The notes beneath the pieces were generated by a model. That model was given only the letters and a program-made list of their open reading frames with translations, was not told where the DNA came from and ran no database searches. A program made the position numbers and the translations under genes. Below, one piece after another: positions 42,145-50,851 of a stretch of 64,000 bases of DNA; positions within the stretch are counted from its first letter, which is position 1; the number at the start of each line of letters is the position of its first letter. The stretch comes from Streptomyces sp. f51 (lineage in GTDB: Bacteria; Actinomycetota; Actinomycetes; Streptomycetales; Streptomycetaceae). The stretch spans positions 7,473,001 through 7,537,000 of the forward strand of contig NZ_CP149798.1 in the NCBI RefSeq assembly GCF_037940415.1, given 5' to 3'.

Positions 42145-43452
42145 TCAGAGCGAGGCGTGAGCCGCGGGTCGCGGGGTGGGGGCCACGGGCTGCCAGGAGC
42201 CGTTCTCGTCGGGGAGGACGAGCACGGCCCACGGCTCCGCCGCGCCGTTCAGGCTCACGCCGAAACCCGAACCCGGAGCGGGCGAGAGGGTGTTCGCCCT
42301 GCGGTCGACGACCGGGCGCGGCGAGACGATCATCTCGGGGAAGAAGCGGTCGCTCTGGCCGGCCTCGACGGTCAGAGCATCAGGGTGGCAGAAGGCCAGC
42401 GCCCGGCCCGCGTTGATCAGCGGGCCGACCTCGGCGACCTGGACACCGATCTGGAATGCGATGCCGTGCCGGCGGGCCTGCTCGATGAGCCGGGCCGCGC
42501 GCAGCGGGCCGCCGTTCTTGGCGACCCGGATGTTGAAGGCGTCGCACGCTCCCGTCTCGACCGCGGTCCGAGCGTCGTCGAGCGTGCAGAGCGACTCGTC
42601 CAGCATGATCTTCAGCCCGGCCTTGCGACGCAGGACGCCCAGGGCGGCCCATGAGCCCTTGGGCAGCGGCTCCTCCACATAGTCCGCGCCCGCGTCCCGC
42701 AGTCGCCAGGCGTGGGGGAGCGCGGTGGCCTCGGTCCAGCTCATGTTCGCGTCGACCATGACCGGCACACCGTGACCCACGTGCGCGCGCACCGCCCGGA
42801 CACTGCGGGCGTCACGCTCGATGTCGTCGGACGCCTTGATCTTGACGAAGTGGAAGGGCCCGCGCGTGGCCAGGAACTCCTCGGCCGTGATGCTCAGGTC
42901 GAGCACCTGCGAGACGGGCAGCGCAGCCACCGAGGCGGGTGGACCGTCCGGGGTCGGCCCGGCGCCGATCAACTCCGCCCCGCCGAGCCCGAGTCGGCGC
43001 CCCAGCAGGTCCAGAACAGCCGTCTCCAGCAGACACAGCAGGTTGTTCTGGCCGGTGATCCGGAAGACCTCCGCGAAGCCCTCGCGCCGTATGCGCTCCA
43101 GGAGTTCGGCAGGCGGCTCGCCGCGCAGCAGCGCGAAGACCCGGTGCAGCGGGGTTCCGCGCAACGCCGCCATGACGGACTCGCCGCTCTCGCCGGTCAC
43201 ATACGGACGGGGCGCGCATTCGCCGATCCCGCTCGTGCCTTCGCAGGTGAGCCGCAGGACCAGGCTGTCGGAGGCGGCGCGGCGCGCCGCGGGATGGTCG
43301 AAGCGGGCATGCATGGGCAGGCGCACCCGGTAGAGCACCGCCGCGCCCTCGACCGCGGTTCCGTGTATGGCCCGGTCTGCGGTCCGGTCCACAGTCCGGT
43401 CTGCGATCAGGGCCGCGGTCCCGCCCTTGGTCTCAACCGCCGTGTCAGCCAT
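42145..43452 (-). CDS. Enolase-superfamily enzyme (muconate-lactonizing/dipeptide-epimerase subgroup)
   Basis: 435 residues. The catalytic K-x-K is VKIK at 203-206. Metal ligands are Asp234 (VMVDANMSW), Glu260/261 (DYVEEPL) and Asp285/Glu286 (MLDESL). The opposite-face Lys is K312 (NIRVAKNGG). This is the muconate-lactonizing-enzyme subgroup, which includes muconate cycloisomerase, o-succinylbenzoate synthase, N-acylamino-acid racemase and dipeptide epimerase. With an ATP-grasp ligase and a GH3 ligase in the locus, a dipeptide or N-acylamino-acid substrate is attractive but unproven. A repetitive DRT/DRA stretch forms the N-terminus. It overlaps the hydrolase stop by eight bases. Confidence 0.88.
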   Translation of the reverse strand: MADTAVETKGGTAALIADRTVDRTADRAIHGTAVEGAAVLYRVRLPMHARFDHPAARRAASDSLVLRLTCEGTSGIGECAPRPYVTGESGESVMAALRGTPLHRVFALLRGEPPAELLERIRREGFAEVFRITGQNNLLCLLETAVLDLLGRRLGLGGAELIGAGPTPDGPPASVAALPVSQVLDLSITAEEFLATRGPFHFVKIKASDDIERDARSVRAVRAHVGHGVPVMVDANMSWTEATALPHAWRLRDAGADYVEEPLPKGSWAALGVLRRKAGLKIMLDESLCTLDDARTAVETGACDAFNIRVAKNGGPLRAARLIEQARRHGIAFQIGVQVAEVGPLINAGRALAFCHPDALTVEAGQSDRFFPEMIVSPRPVVDRRANTLSPAPGSGFGVSLNGAAEPWAVLVLPDENGSWQPVAPTPRPAAHASL

Positions 43453-44335
43453 TGCGGTCGAGTCCCTGGAGCAGGGTGTGGGTCGAGGTCCAGTCGACCA
43501 GGTCCGCGCCGGCGCCGGTGAAGAAGAGGTAGTGCCTGTCGGTGGGCAGCTTCATGATCGTCCCGCGGTCCGGTGCCAGCGCCGCGAACACCCGGTGGGC
43601 GCTGTCGAGGTCGACGATCGGGTCGCTCATGCCCGAGACGAAGGTCGCCGGGACTGCGGGGAGGGGACGCGTGCCTGGTTCCAGATAGCGCTTCTCCAAC
43701 TCCAGCAGGGTGGCCCGTGAGCGGCGCGTGATCAGGCGTACGGCGAGATCGTCGTGGTCGATGAACTGCTGGTACTTGGGGTCGTCGGTGAAGTCCCGTG
43801 ACCTCAGCCCCGCGTCCCACGGCTCGGTGCCGGACTCGGCGGCCAGCGCCCGCAGTTCGTCCTCGCCGAGTGTGGCGTGCATCCGTCCCAGCCAGGCGGA
43901 GCAGAACACGGCGGCGTCGTAGCGGGTGGTGAAGTCCGGGTGGTGCATGAGGGCGGCCAGGAAGGAGCCGCCCAGGCAGTGTCCGAACAGCGACAGCGGC
44001 ACGTCGTCGCCGATCATCTCCCGTACCCGGGCCAGCGCGGCGATGTAGTCGCCGAGCAGCGTCTCGGCGTCGGGCAGGTTCCCGCGCTCGCCGGGACTGA
44101 TCCCGCTGCCGCGCCGGTCAAGCACGAAGAAGGCGATGTCGTTGTCGGCGAAGCGGGGGCCGACCTCCCACATCCAGCCGGCGTGGCTCTGGAGGCCGTG
44201 GAAGTAGAAGACGGCGCCCTTGACCCGCTGGGGGTACTGGGGTCGCCACAGATGCAGGGCGAGGTCGACGCCACCGGAGGGCAGGTCGACTATCTCGCGG
44301 CGGGTGTTCTGCGGGGGCCTCTTGGTCTCGATCAT
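43445..44335 (-). CDS. Alpha/beta hydrolase with Cys nucleophile
   Basis: 296 residues resembling monoglyceride-lipase-type hydrolases (AVFYFHGLQSHAGWMWEVGP, VLDRRGSGISPGERGNL). The nucleophile elbow is LFGHCLGGSF, with Cys120 in place of Ser. The late Asp is in VSGMSDPIVDL and the His in LPTDRHYLFF, giving a Cys-Asp-His triad. Cys triads occur in dienelactone hydrolase and in some alpha/beta acyltransferases rather than in lipases. It is the second gene of operon B, 13 bases after GH3, and could hydrolyse or transfer the GH3 product. Confidence 0.85.
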   Translation of the reverse strand: MIETKRPPQNTRREIVDLPSGGVDLALHLWRPQYPQRVKGAVFYFHGLQSHAGWMWEVGPRFADNDIAFFVLDRRGSGISPGERGNLPDAETLLGDYIAALARVREMIGDDVPLSLFGHCLGGSFLAALMHHPDFTTRYDAAVFCSAWLGRMHATLGEDELRALAAESGTEPWDAGLRSRDFTDDPKYQQFIDHDDLAVRLITRRSRATLLELEKRYLEPGTRPLPAVPATFVSGMSDPIVDLDSAHRVFAALAPDRGTIMKLPTDRHYLFFTGAGADLVDWTSTHTLLQGLDRNG

Positions 44336-44348
44336 GTCGTTGTTCTCC

Positions 44349-46208
44349 TCAGCGTGCGGAGTGGCCCGCGGTGGCGACCGCGGCGATGGTGACCGGCGTG
44401 CCGGCGGTGATGACGGTGGTGGCGGTGACCGGTGTGTCGGTGGTGATGACGGTGGCGATGGCCGGTGTGTCGGTGGAGTCGGACTCGGAGTCGGTGGCCG
44501 TGGCCGTGGGCGGCGGTGTGTCGGCGGTGCTTCCGTCGACCCGGCCGATCCCGTCGATGCCGGTCATGAAGTCGACGTCCTGGTGGAACGGCTTGTACTT
44601 GTACTGGGTGGCGTTGCCCACCTGGCGGCGCGACTCGGCATACGCGGTGATCGCGTCGAACGGGACGGTGCGCACGTTCAGGGGTCCGAGCCGGCCGCTG
44701 TCACGCTTGGAGGCGTACTCGATGTTGACCTCGCACAACTCCCGGTCCACGGCCAGGGACAGGGCCCGGTCGAGCTCCCGGCTCGGGACGGCGACCTCGG
44801 TGGCGACGACGTAGTACGGCGGCTCGGCCCACTGCGGCCCGCACATGTACAGGCCGGTGTCGAGGCCGAGCCCGGCCATGCCCTGCTTGATGGCCTGTGT
44901 GACCTCGGCCTCGGTGATCTTCTCGCCGGTGAAGGAGTGGAAGACACCGTCCCGGTGGACGAAGTGCAGCCACGGCGTGCCGTCGACGATCCGGTCGACG
45001 CGGTAGATGTCACCGGTCCACAGCCGGTACAGACCGTTCCCCTGCGTCATGATCAGGTGGTAGTCGCGGCCCGCCTCGACCTCGTCGAACAGCAGCGTCC
45101 GCACCCGGGTGCCCGCGTCGACCAGTTCGCCCAGCGGCACGTCGGCGGGGACGAACTCGAAGTAGGCCTGGCCGACCGCGAGGGGCTGGCTGTCCAGCGA
45201 CTCGTCCACCGGTACGGAGGTGACGCCCTCGGTGCCGCAGCCCATGAACGGCAGCTTGCTGACGCCGGGCAGCACCGCGTCCAGCTTGGCGCGGTACAGC
45301 TCGGCGCTGGAGGACAGCCAGCAGCTGTACAGCGTCAGCGACGGCCACACGTCCGTCAGGCTGAACTCGCCCTTGGCCAGCACGGATTCGAGATGACGGG
45401 CCGCCTCCTCGTCCGGCTCGGACCACGGTTGGCCGTCGAGCGTTCCCGCGCGCAGATCGCGTACGAGCTCCTCGCCGTGCTCGGCGACCAGGTCGCGCAG
45501 CGAGATGAGCGTGCTCGGGTTGATGGCCGATATGTAGTGCAGATCCTTGCCGACCAGGTGGCGGATGCGGTGGTACATCCGGCCCGTGTGGGTGGCGGGG
45601 GCCTGGGTGTTGAACCAGGGGGACTGGTACCACGGCGGGTTCCAGTCACGGCTGTTGATCTGGGGGTGCCGGTTGCTGATCGCCTGGTGCTCCACGCCGT
45701 GCACGAAGTCGTAGACGTCCTCGCGCACGGTCTGGGTGTCCAGCGTGGCCCAGGGGTGTGCGAGCAGCTCGGGGTGGTGCAGCAGGTAGGTCCCCCACAT
45801 GGCCTTCATGGCCGGAATGCGGTACGTGAGCAGCCAATGCAGGGTGTACGGGACCCGCTTGGGCACTCCGGTCGTACCGCTCGTCTTGAGCCAGCGCAGT
45901 ACGGGGCTGCACGAGAGCACGCCTCCCTTCGTACGGGTCTCGCGCTCGATCTCGGGGAGGAAGTCGGCGTACCGCCTGATCGGCAGGACCGAGCGGAAGC
46001 GTGAGGGGTCCTCGGCGGTGACGTTGTAGCCCTGCGCCTTCCAGTGCAGGGAGTCGGCGCAGACGCCGATGATGTCGCGCAGCACCCGTTCTTGAGCGGA
46101 CTTGGGGTCCTTGAGGTCCGCGAGCAGGTCGTCGCGGGCCTGGAGGCATTCCTCCACGAAGGGGCCACGGCGGTCGTTCCAGTGTTGCTGCCAGTCGGTG
46201 GTGTCCAT
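44349..46208 (-). CDS. GH3-family acyl-adenylate amide synthetase
   Basis: 619 residues. GH3 enzymes, best known from plants (JAR1, IAA-amido synthetases), adenylate a carboxylic acid and join it to an amino acid. The ATP loop is LKTSGTTGVPKRVPYT (Ser110 to Lys117). Further landmarks are PFMGCGTEG, LVDAGTRVRTLLFDEVEAG, the hinge-like YRLWTGDIYRV and the C-terminal FHSFTGEKITEAEVTQAI. A 55-residue Thr/Ala/Val low-complexity tail (starting ADTPPPTATATDS) is unusual. It is the first gene of operon B; GGATAAA occurs twice, 10 bases apart, just upstream of the start. Confidence 0.88.
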   Translation of the reverse strand: MDTTDWQQHWNDRRGPFVEECLQARDDLLADLKDPKSAQERVLRDIIGVCADSLHWKAQGYNVTAEDPSRFRSVLPIRRYADFLPEIERETRTKGGVLSCSPVLRWLKTSGTTGVPKRVPYTLHWLLTYRIPAMKAMWGTYLLHHPELLAHPWATLDTQTVREDVYDFVHGVEHQAISNRHPQINSRDWNPPWYQSPWFNTQAPATHTGRMYHRIRHLVGKDLHYISAINPSTLISLRDLVAEHGEELVRDLRAGTLDGQPWSEPDEEAARHLESVLAKGEFSLTDVWPSLTLYSCWLSSSAELYRAKLDAVLPGVSKLPFMGCGTEGVTSVPVDESLDSQPLAVGQAYFEFVPADVPLGELVDAGTRVRTLLFDEVEAGRDYHLIMTQGNGLYRLWTGDIYRVDRIVDGTPWLHFVHRDGVFHSFTGEKITEAEVTQAIKQGMAGLGLDTGLYMCGPQWAEPPYYVVATEVAVPSRELDRALSLAVDRELCEVNIEYASKRDSGRLGPLNVRTVPFDAITAYAESRRQVGNATQYKYKPFHQDVDFMTGIDGIGRVDGSTADTPPPTATATDSESDSTDTPAIATVITTDTPVTATTVITAGTPVTIAAVATAGHSAR

Positions 46209-46392
46209 CGGTGTCGTCTCTCCTTGCGGATAAATGTGGATAAAACGGTCTCGTGGGGCATGGAGGTGCCCGTGATCAGGGGCACCCGGGGTGGGGGCGT
46301 GGGGGAGGAAGGTGGGGGTGGGGGAGGCGAGCGAGCGGGCGGGGTGGCGGCCGGGAGGGCGCGCCCGGAGGCGAACGGCCGCCGTTCGGCCG

Positions 46393-46629
46393 TCAGTTGT
46401 GGTGGACGCCGACGGCCGGTGTCCCGCCCCCGCTGGCGGGCGCGGACGCGGGCGGAGCCGCCGTGGTCCGGGCGAGGGCGGTCAGCTCGTCGAGGTCGTA
46501 CAGCGCGCGCCGCGCGGTCCCGTACCGAGTGATCTTGCCGCGCCGCGCCCACTGGCGGATGGTGACTTCCTGGACGCCCAGGACGAGCGCCGCCAGTTCG
46601 GTGGGCACCCGTCGGGCGCGGCCGTTCAC
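46393..46629 (-). CDS. Small helix-turn-helix protein (MerR/excisionase-like)
   Basis: 78 residues from a GTG that overlaps the preceding stop (GTGA). A single winged helix-turn-helix is visible: VPTELAALVLGVQEVTIRQWARRGKITRYGTARRALYDLDELTAL, in outline the HTH_17 form. The tail is Pro/Ala/Gly rich. Such proteins serve as excisionases or small regulators. Coupled to the Cys-rich protein before it, it may form a two-gene regulatory unit for operon B, or be a phage or plasmid relic. Confidence 0.75.
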   Translation of the reverse strand: MNGRARRVPTELAALVLGVQEVTIRQWARRGKITRYGTARRALYDLDELTALARTTAAPPASAPASGGGTPAVGVHHN

Positions 46630-47267
46630 GCCGACTCCCGCAGGGCGAGCCACTGGCGCGGGGTCAGGACGTGCCCCGCGGTGCAGACGGGCCCGCGCAG
46701 CACCAGCCCCTCGCCGCCCCGCCGGGGCAGGAACACCTTGGCCACGCAGCCCGGTTCGACGCACGGTCCCAGGGACGTGAGGCCGACCCGCGGAGGCGCC
46801 TCCTCCCTGCGCAGACCCGCCGTCGCCCGCGCCATCTCGTCGGCGAACCGGCCGGCTTCCGGACGGGCCGCCAGCCAGCCCGCGTGTCGGCCGAGGAAGG
46901 AGGCCATGGCGGCCACCGTCCGGCGCGGCGGTGCGGCCTCCGCCACCTCGTCCACCACGAGCCGGGACCAGGAGGACAGCACGGCGACCACCTCGCGGCG
47001 GCCCTCCAGCACCGAGGACCGTACGGGCAGAACGGGTTCCCGGCTGCCGGTGATGCGCTGCGCGGGAGCACCGCCGGAGGGCCGGCCCAACTCGGCCTCA
47101 CTGTGCCCGTGCAGCCCCGGCAGGGCCGCGAGGTCACGGACCACGGCCCGCCGGCACAGGCCGCACAGGCGGCTGCCGGACTCCGCGCGCCGCCCGTGCG
47201 GGCGGGCGGCATCGCCGTCCGCCCTGCGGCAGCGCGTCGAGGTGCACAGGGACGTTTCGTCGGCCAC
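46626..47267 (-). CDS. Cys-rich hypothetical protein coupled to the small HTH gene
   Basis: About 213 residues from a GTG behind AAGGAGTTGGCC. The N-terminus has a Cys-x5-Cys and a Cys-x2-Cys pair (SLCTSTRCRR and LCGLCRR) that look zinc-binding. The C-terminus repeats the theme (GPCVEPGCVAKVFL and GPVCTAGH). Between them is a helical Ala/Arg-rich region. I do not know the family. The ATG/GTG overlap with a small HTH protein is a recurring Streptomyces pair, so a joint role in transcription or element maintenance is plausible. Confidence 0.65.
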   Translation of the reverse strand: MADETSLCTSTRCRRADGDAARPHGRRAESGSRLCGLCRRAVVRDLAALPGLHGHSEAELGRPSGGAPAQRITGSREPVLPVRSSVLEGRREVVAVLSSWSRLVVDEVAEAAPPRRTVAAMASFLGRHAGWLAARPEAGRFADEMARATAGLRREEAPPRVGLTSLGPCVEPGCVAKVFLPRRGGEGLVLRGPVCTAGHVLTPRQWLALRESA

Positions 47268-47671
47268 GGCCAACTCCTTGCGTTTTCGGGGTCGGTGAAC
47301 AGCGAAGCGCCGCACAGGGCGGCGCTTCGGGGGAGAGGCGGGAGCCATGTACGGCGCGAACGGGCTTGTGGGGTGCGGCGGTTCGGGCGGTACGCGGAGT
47401 GCGTCCGGAAGAAGACATACGGGCTCGGGAAAGAGCGTTACACGGCAGCCTCGTGGCCACAAGGACCGACCGCCTCAGGGGCCGGACTCCCCCTCTACTT
47501 CGGCAAGTTCGGCGCCGCGATCGCCTCGGCAGGGATGGCGTGACCGCCCTGGCGCGCACCGAAGGCAGGTCGTCCGGCGGGGCGAACCGGAGCGACCGCC
47601 TGCGAGCTCCGGACACCAGAAGGCGGGCGCCGGGGGCTGGTCCGGCTTCCGGCGTCCGGAGCGACCCCCGC
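47268..47671. other. Intergenic region with a hairpin
   Basis: No credible gene in these 404 bases. A perfect 11-base stem (CGAAGCGCCGC and complement, loop ACAGG) lies at 47303-47329, just upstream of the Cys-rich gene. It could be a leader hairpin for that gene. Confidence 0.5.
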
Positions 47672-48502
47672 CTAAGCGGGCTGCGGAACGGGCACGCCAA
47701 GCACCCGGTCCCGTAGCGCCGGGAACTCCTCGCGGGTCCGGGCGGCCAGGCCAGGGTCCAGCTCCACCCGCAGCGCCTGCTCCCCGGCGCCCGCCTCGGC
47801 CACCACCTCGCCCCACGGGTCGACGACCACGCTGTACCCCGCCTGTTCCACGCCGGCGTGCGTGCCCGCGGTGTTGCAGGCCAGGACGTACGCCTGTGAC
47901 TCCACCGCACGGGCCCGTGCCAGCAGCGACCAGTGCGAGCGCCGCCGCGCGGGCCAGCCGGCCGGGACGACCAGCAGATCGGCGCCCGCGTCGACGAGCA
48001 GCCGGAACTGCTCGGGGAAGCGCAGGTCGTAACAGGTGGCCAGGCCCGCGGTCAGCCCCGTGCCGGTCAGCGGGACGGTGACGACCTCCTGCCCGGCGGC
48101 CATCAGAGCGGCCTCGCCGCGGTCGAAGCCGAAGCGGTGGATCTTTCGGTACGTGCCGTGCGGGCGTCCGTCGGGTCCGAAGAGCAGCGAGGTGTTGCGC
48201 AACGCGCCGTCCGGGCACCGCTCGACGAGCGAACCGGCGTGCAGCCACACCCCGGCGTCACGGGCCGCCGCCCCCATCGCCGCGGCCGTCGGGCCCGTCA
48301 GCGGTTCCGCGTGGGTCTCGAACTGGTCGAAGGCGAAGGCGCCGACGGCCCACAGCTCGGGCAGCACCACCAGGTCCGCGTCGTGTTCGGCCCGGACCAG
48401 GTCCGCGACCCGCTCGCGGCGGGCACCGGCCGTCTCGCCGGGGTTCACATCGATCTGAAGGAGCGTTGCGCGCACGGTCGTACCGTCCATGGTGGAGTCC
48501 AT
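47672..48502 (-). CDS. Carbon-nitrogen hydrolase (nitrilase superfamily)
   Basis: 276 residues with the complete Glu-Lys-Cys triad: Glu49 (VVLPELWAVG), Lys120 (YRKIHRFG) and Cys157 (ATCYDLRFPE), plus the usual ARAVESQAYVLACN. It resembles omega-amidase/carbamoyl-hydrolase-type members that release ammonia from amides. In the biosynthetic locus it may trim an amide intermediate, or it may be a general amidase beside the cluster. It is downstream of the TetR gene in the same direction (97-base gap). Confidence 0.9.
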   Translation of the reverse strand: MDSTMDGTTVRATLLQIDVNPGETAGARRERVADLVRAEHDADLVVLPELWAVGAFAFDQFETHAEPLTGPTAAAMGAAARDAGVWLHAGSLVERCPDGALRNTSLLFGPDGRPHGTYRKIHRFGFDRGEAALMAAGQEVVTVPLTGTGLTAGLATCYDLRFPEQFRLLVDAGADLLVVPAGWPARRRSHWSLLARARAVESQAYVLACNTAGTHAGVEQAGYSVVVDPWGEVVAEAGAGEQALRVELDPGLAARTREEFPALRDRVLGVPVPQPA

Positions 48503-48599
48503 TTCCCGTCTGAGGTGTGTGGGGTGAGGTGTGCCGGTGGCGAGGTGAACTGGGCTGTTCGGAAACGTAGTCGGGTGCGACGGAGGGAAGGTCGAGACG

Positions 48600-49271
48600 T
48601 CAGAGCGTGCTCTCGGGGTCCCCGGCGGGGGAGTGGTCCGTGGCGAGGGCCGGGTCTGCCGCGTGGGCCGGGTCGGCCGTGAGCGCGGCGTGGAGCTTGC
48701 CGCACGCCAGGAACGCCCACAGCGCGCGCAACTCCCGCGACACGCTGCCTCCTTCGGCCCCGGACCGTACCGAAGCCTCGGCGCCCGCCATGAGGTAGGC
48801 CACCAGCAGTTCCATGTCCCGCAGTTCCCCGTCGCACGGCACCCGGATCCCGTCCACCTCGGCGCGGGCCCGTTCCAGCAGGTCGCGCAGGACAGGGACC
48901 CACCCCGCGTCCCGCTGCTCGGGACCGGCCGTCATTTCCTGCGCCAGCCGTCCCGCCGCCCGTACGGTGACGTCCCGCTCCAGCAACTGGGCCAGCTCCA
49001 ACGTCAGGTCGACGACCGCCTGGATGCCGGGGCGCGGTACGGCGCCAAGGGGTCGCAGGGCGGTGAGGGTGGCCGTGTTCCCGGCGGCGCGTACGGCTTC
49101 CGCCAGGTCGCACTTGGTGGGGAAGTGGAAGGTCAGCGCGCCCATGGTCGTGCCGGCCGTCCGGCAGATCCGTGACAGGGAGGTCCCGGCGTACCCGTGC
49201 CGGTCGAACTCCGCCGCTGCGGCGGCGATCAGTGCGTGGCGGGTCTGTTCGGCCCGCAGCTGTCTCACCAT
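48600..49271 (-). CDS. TetR-family regulator (ScbR/ArpA-like)
   Basis: 223 residues from M-V-R-Q-L-R-A-E-Q-T. The helix-turn-helix FDRHGYAGTSLSRICRTAGTTMGALTFHFPTK, in outline, strongly resembles gamma-butyrolactone receptors, which have F-H-F-x-S/T-K at this position. The ligand domain is compatible but more divergent, so this may be a pseudo-receptor that senses the pathway product rather than the butyrolactone. No ARE-like site was recognised directly upstream. It probably forms a cascade with the receptor encoded at 50.8 kb. Confidence 0.85.
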   Translation of the reverse strand: MVRQLRAEQTRHALIAAAAAEFDRHGYAGTSLSRICRTAGTTMGALTFHFPTKCDLAEAVRAAGNTATLTALRPLGAVPRPGIQAVVDLTLELAQLLERDVTVRAAGRLAQEMTAGPEQRDAGWVPVLRDLLERARAEVDGIRVPCDGELRDMELLVAYLMAGAEASVRSGAEGGSVSRELRALWAFLACGKLHAALTADPAHAADPALATDHSPAGDPESTL

Positions 49272-49894
49272 GCCGGGGCCTCCACGCCGCGACAACGCCG
49301 TTCCCGTGGGGTGGGGGCGGCCGGCGGTGGAGGGGTTCGCTGGTCTCGACCGGGCTGCACGGTTCCTCCGGGCTGCTAGAAGGCGTTGCGCCGGTCGGGC
49401 CGGAGCGGCCCGGCGTGATCGGTGTGTCCGGCGCCGTGCGCCGCACGGGGGAGGAGACGGCCCCGGCGACGCCGGGACCGCCGGCCGCCTGACGGCTACC
49501 GGCGAAGCCGGGCTCCTGGGCCTCTTGCGACGGTGACACGTGCCGCGGGCCCCGGCGGCCCAGCCGTACAGGCCGGTCCGACGGACTGTGCGGTTCGGCT
49601 GGACTGCGCGGTCCTGTGGGACTGCGCGATCCAGCGGGGCTGTGCTGCGGTCCCGCGGGACGGGCGGTGGTCCCGCTGGACCGCTCAGCATGGTTGGGCT
49701 GCCGGTCCGGGCACACGATGACGGCGCTCGCTGATGACGGTTCTTGCTTCGGTGTGTTTCGGTGCCCCGGAGCCTATCGGCGGGCGGCGCCGATGCCGCC
49801 CCGCTCGCGCACCTGCCGGACGACTTTGGCACCTTGCGCGTATGCGCCGTACGACGCCCTTGCACGTATCCGCCGTACGACGCCCACGCATCGC
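49272..49894. repeat. Repeat-rich intergenic region
   Basis: No credible gene in 623 bases. Near the right end two 26-base units (TTGC-G/A-CGTAT-G/C-CGCCGTACGACGCCC) stand in tandem at 49834-49859 and 49860-49885, immediately after the epimerase stop. Further left, from about 49570 to 49690, are degenerate GGTCC/GGACTG-type short repeats. The left end should hold the promoter of the TetR gene. Confidence 0.65.
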
Positions 49895-50851
49895 TCAACC
49901 GGCCGCCAGGTGAACGCGGTACCAGGACGCGGACCCGGCGAGACGGACCAGCGGGCCGGGCCCGGCGGGGCAGCCGGAGATCCGCCAGATCTCCTCGCTG
50001 CGGTACCAGTGGTCGCGGGCCAGCAGCGAGAACTGACGCTCACTCATGGTGCCCGACACCTGCCGCAGTTGACGCAGACAGGTCGCCCAGGACCAGTCGG
50101 CGAGGACCGGTTCGAGCAGGCCGTGCTCGGTCAGAGCGGCCATCAGATCGCGGTTGGCGACGGGCACCGGATGGCTCGCGTGGTGCACCGCCGGGCCCGC
50201 CGGACTGTCGCTCCCGGCGAGCGTGACGATCAGGCGGGCCAGGTCCGTGACGTCGACCGCCGACAGCATCCCGCTACCGCCGTCCCAGTGGGCCGGGACC
50301 CTGGAACGCAGCTCCGAAAGGGCCGGTACCACCCAGCGGTCACCGGCGCCCAGGACGAGTCCGGGCCGCAGCACGACCGCCCCCGCCTCCAGGGCGAGAC
50401 GCTCCCCGGCGAGCCGGGTGACGCTCGCGGAGGAGACGGGCGCGGGATCGATCTCGTCCACCGCGATCCCCCGGTGCGGGCCTGGCCCGTAGACCGCCGC
50501 GGTGGACAGGTGCACGATCCGTGGGACGCCGGCTTTCCGGGCCTCCTCCATGAGCGCCCGGGTCCCGCGGACGTTGACCGCCTCGCACGCCTCCCGGCTG
50601 CCGGACACCCTGGAGGCGAGGTGGACCAGTACGTCCGCTCCGCGCGCCACGCCGTCCAGTGACGCAGGATCGGACAGATCCCCCGGCACCCAGGACAGGC
50701 CGGGGGTGTCCGATCCGCCGGGCGGAGCCGTCCGTGCGAGGGCGCGGACGCTGATGGCGCGCCCGTCGGCGTGCCCGCGCAGGGCGGTGCGGAGCACCTC
50801 GGAACCGACGAAACCGGTGGCACCGGTGATCAGCACTTCGAGGGGCTTCAC
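49895..50851 (-). CDS. NAD-dependent epimerase/dehydratase (extended SDR)
   Basis: 318 residues from a GTG overlapping the receptor stop (GTGA). Rossmann motif VLITGATGFVGSEVLRTAL, then DLSDPASLDGVARGADVLVHLASRVSG in outline, with STAAVYGPG carrying the catalytic Ser/Tyr region. Lys is not in the usual Y-x3-K position, so activity is uncertain. Genes of this type sit beside autoregulator receptors and act in butyrolactone maturation (ketone reduction). Translational coupling to the scbR-type gene supports that role here. Confidence 0.82.
   Translation of the reverse strand: MKPLEVLITGATGFVGSEVLRTALRGHADGRAISVRALARTAPPGGSDTPGLSWVPGDLSDPASLDGVARGADVLVHLASRVSGSREACEAVNVRGTRALMEEARKAGVPRIVHLSTAAVYGPGPHRGIAVDEIDPAPVSSASVTRLAGERLALEAGAVVLRPGLVLGAGDRWVVPALSELRSRVPAHWDGGSGMLSAVDVTDLARLIVTLAGSDSPAGPAVHHASHPVPVANRDLMAALTEHGLLEPVLADWSWATCLRQLRQVSGTMSERQFSLLARDHWYRSEEIWRISGCPAGPGPLVRLAGSASWYRVHLAAG

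Noticed and set aside
39058..46208. An NRPS cluster on the strength of the condensation-like protein and an adenylating enzyme
   Set aside because: No carrier protein or NRPS adenylation domain is present; the adenylating enzyme is of the GH3 family and the condensation motif is altered.
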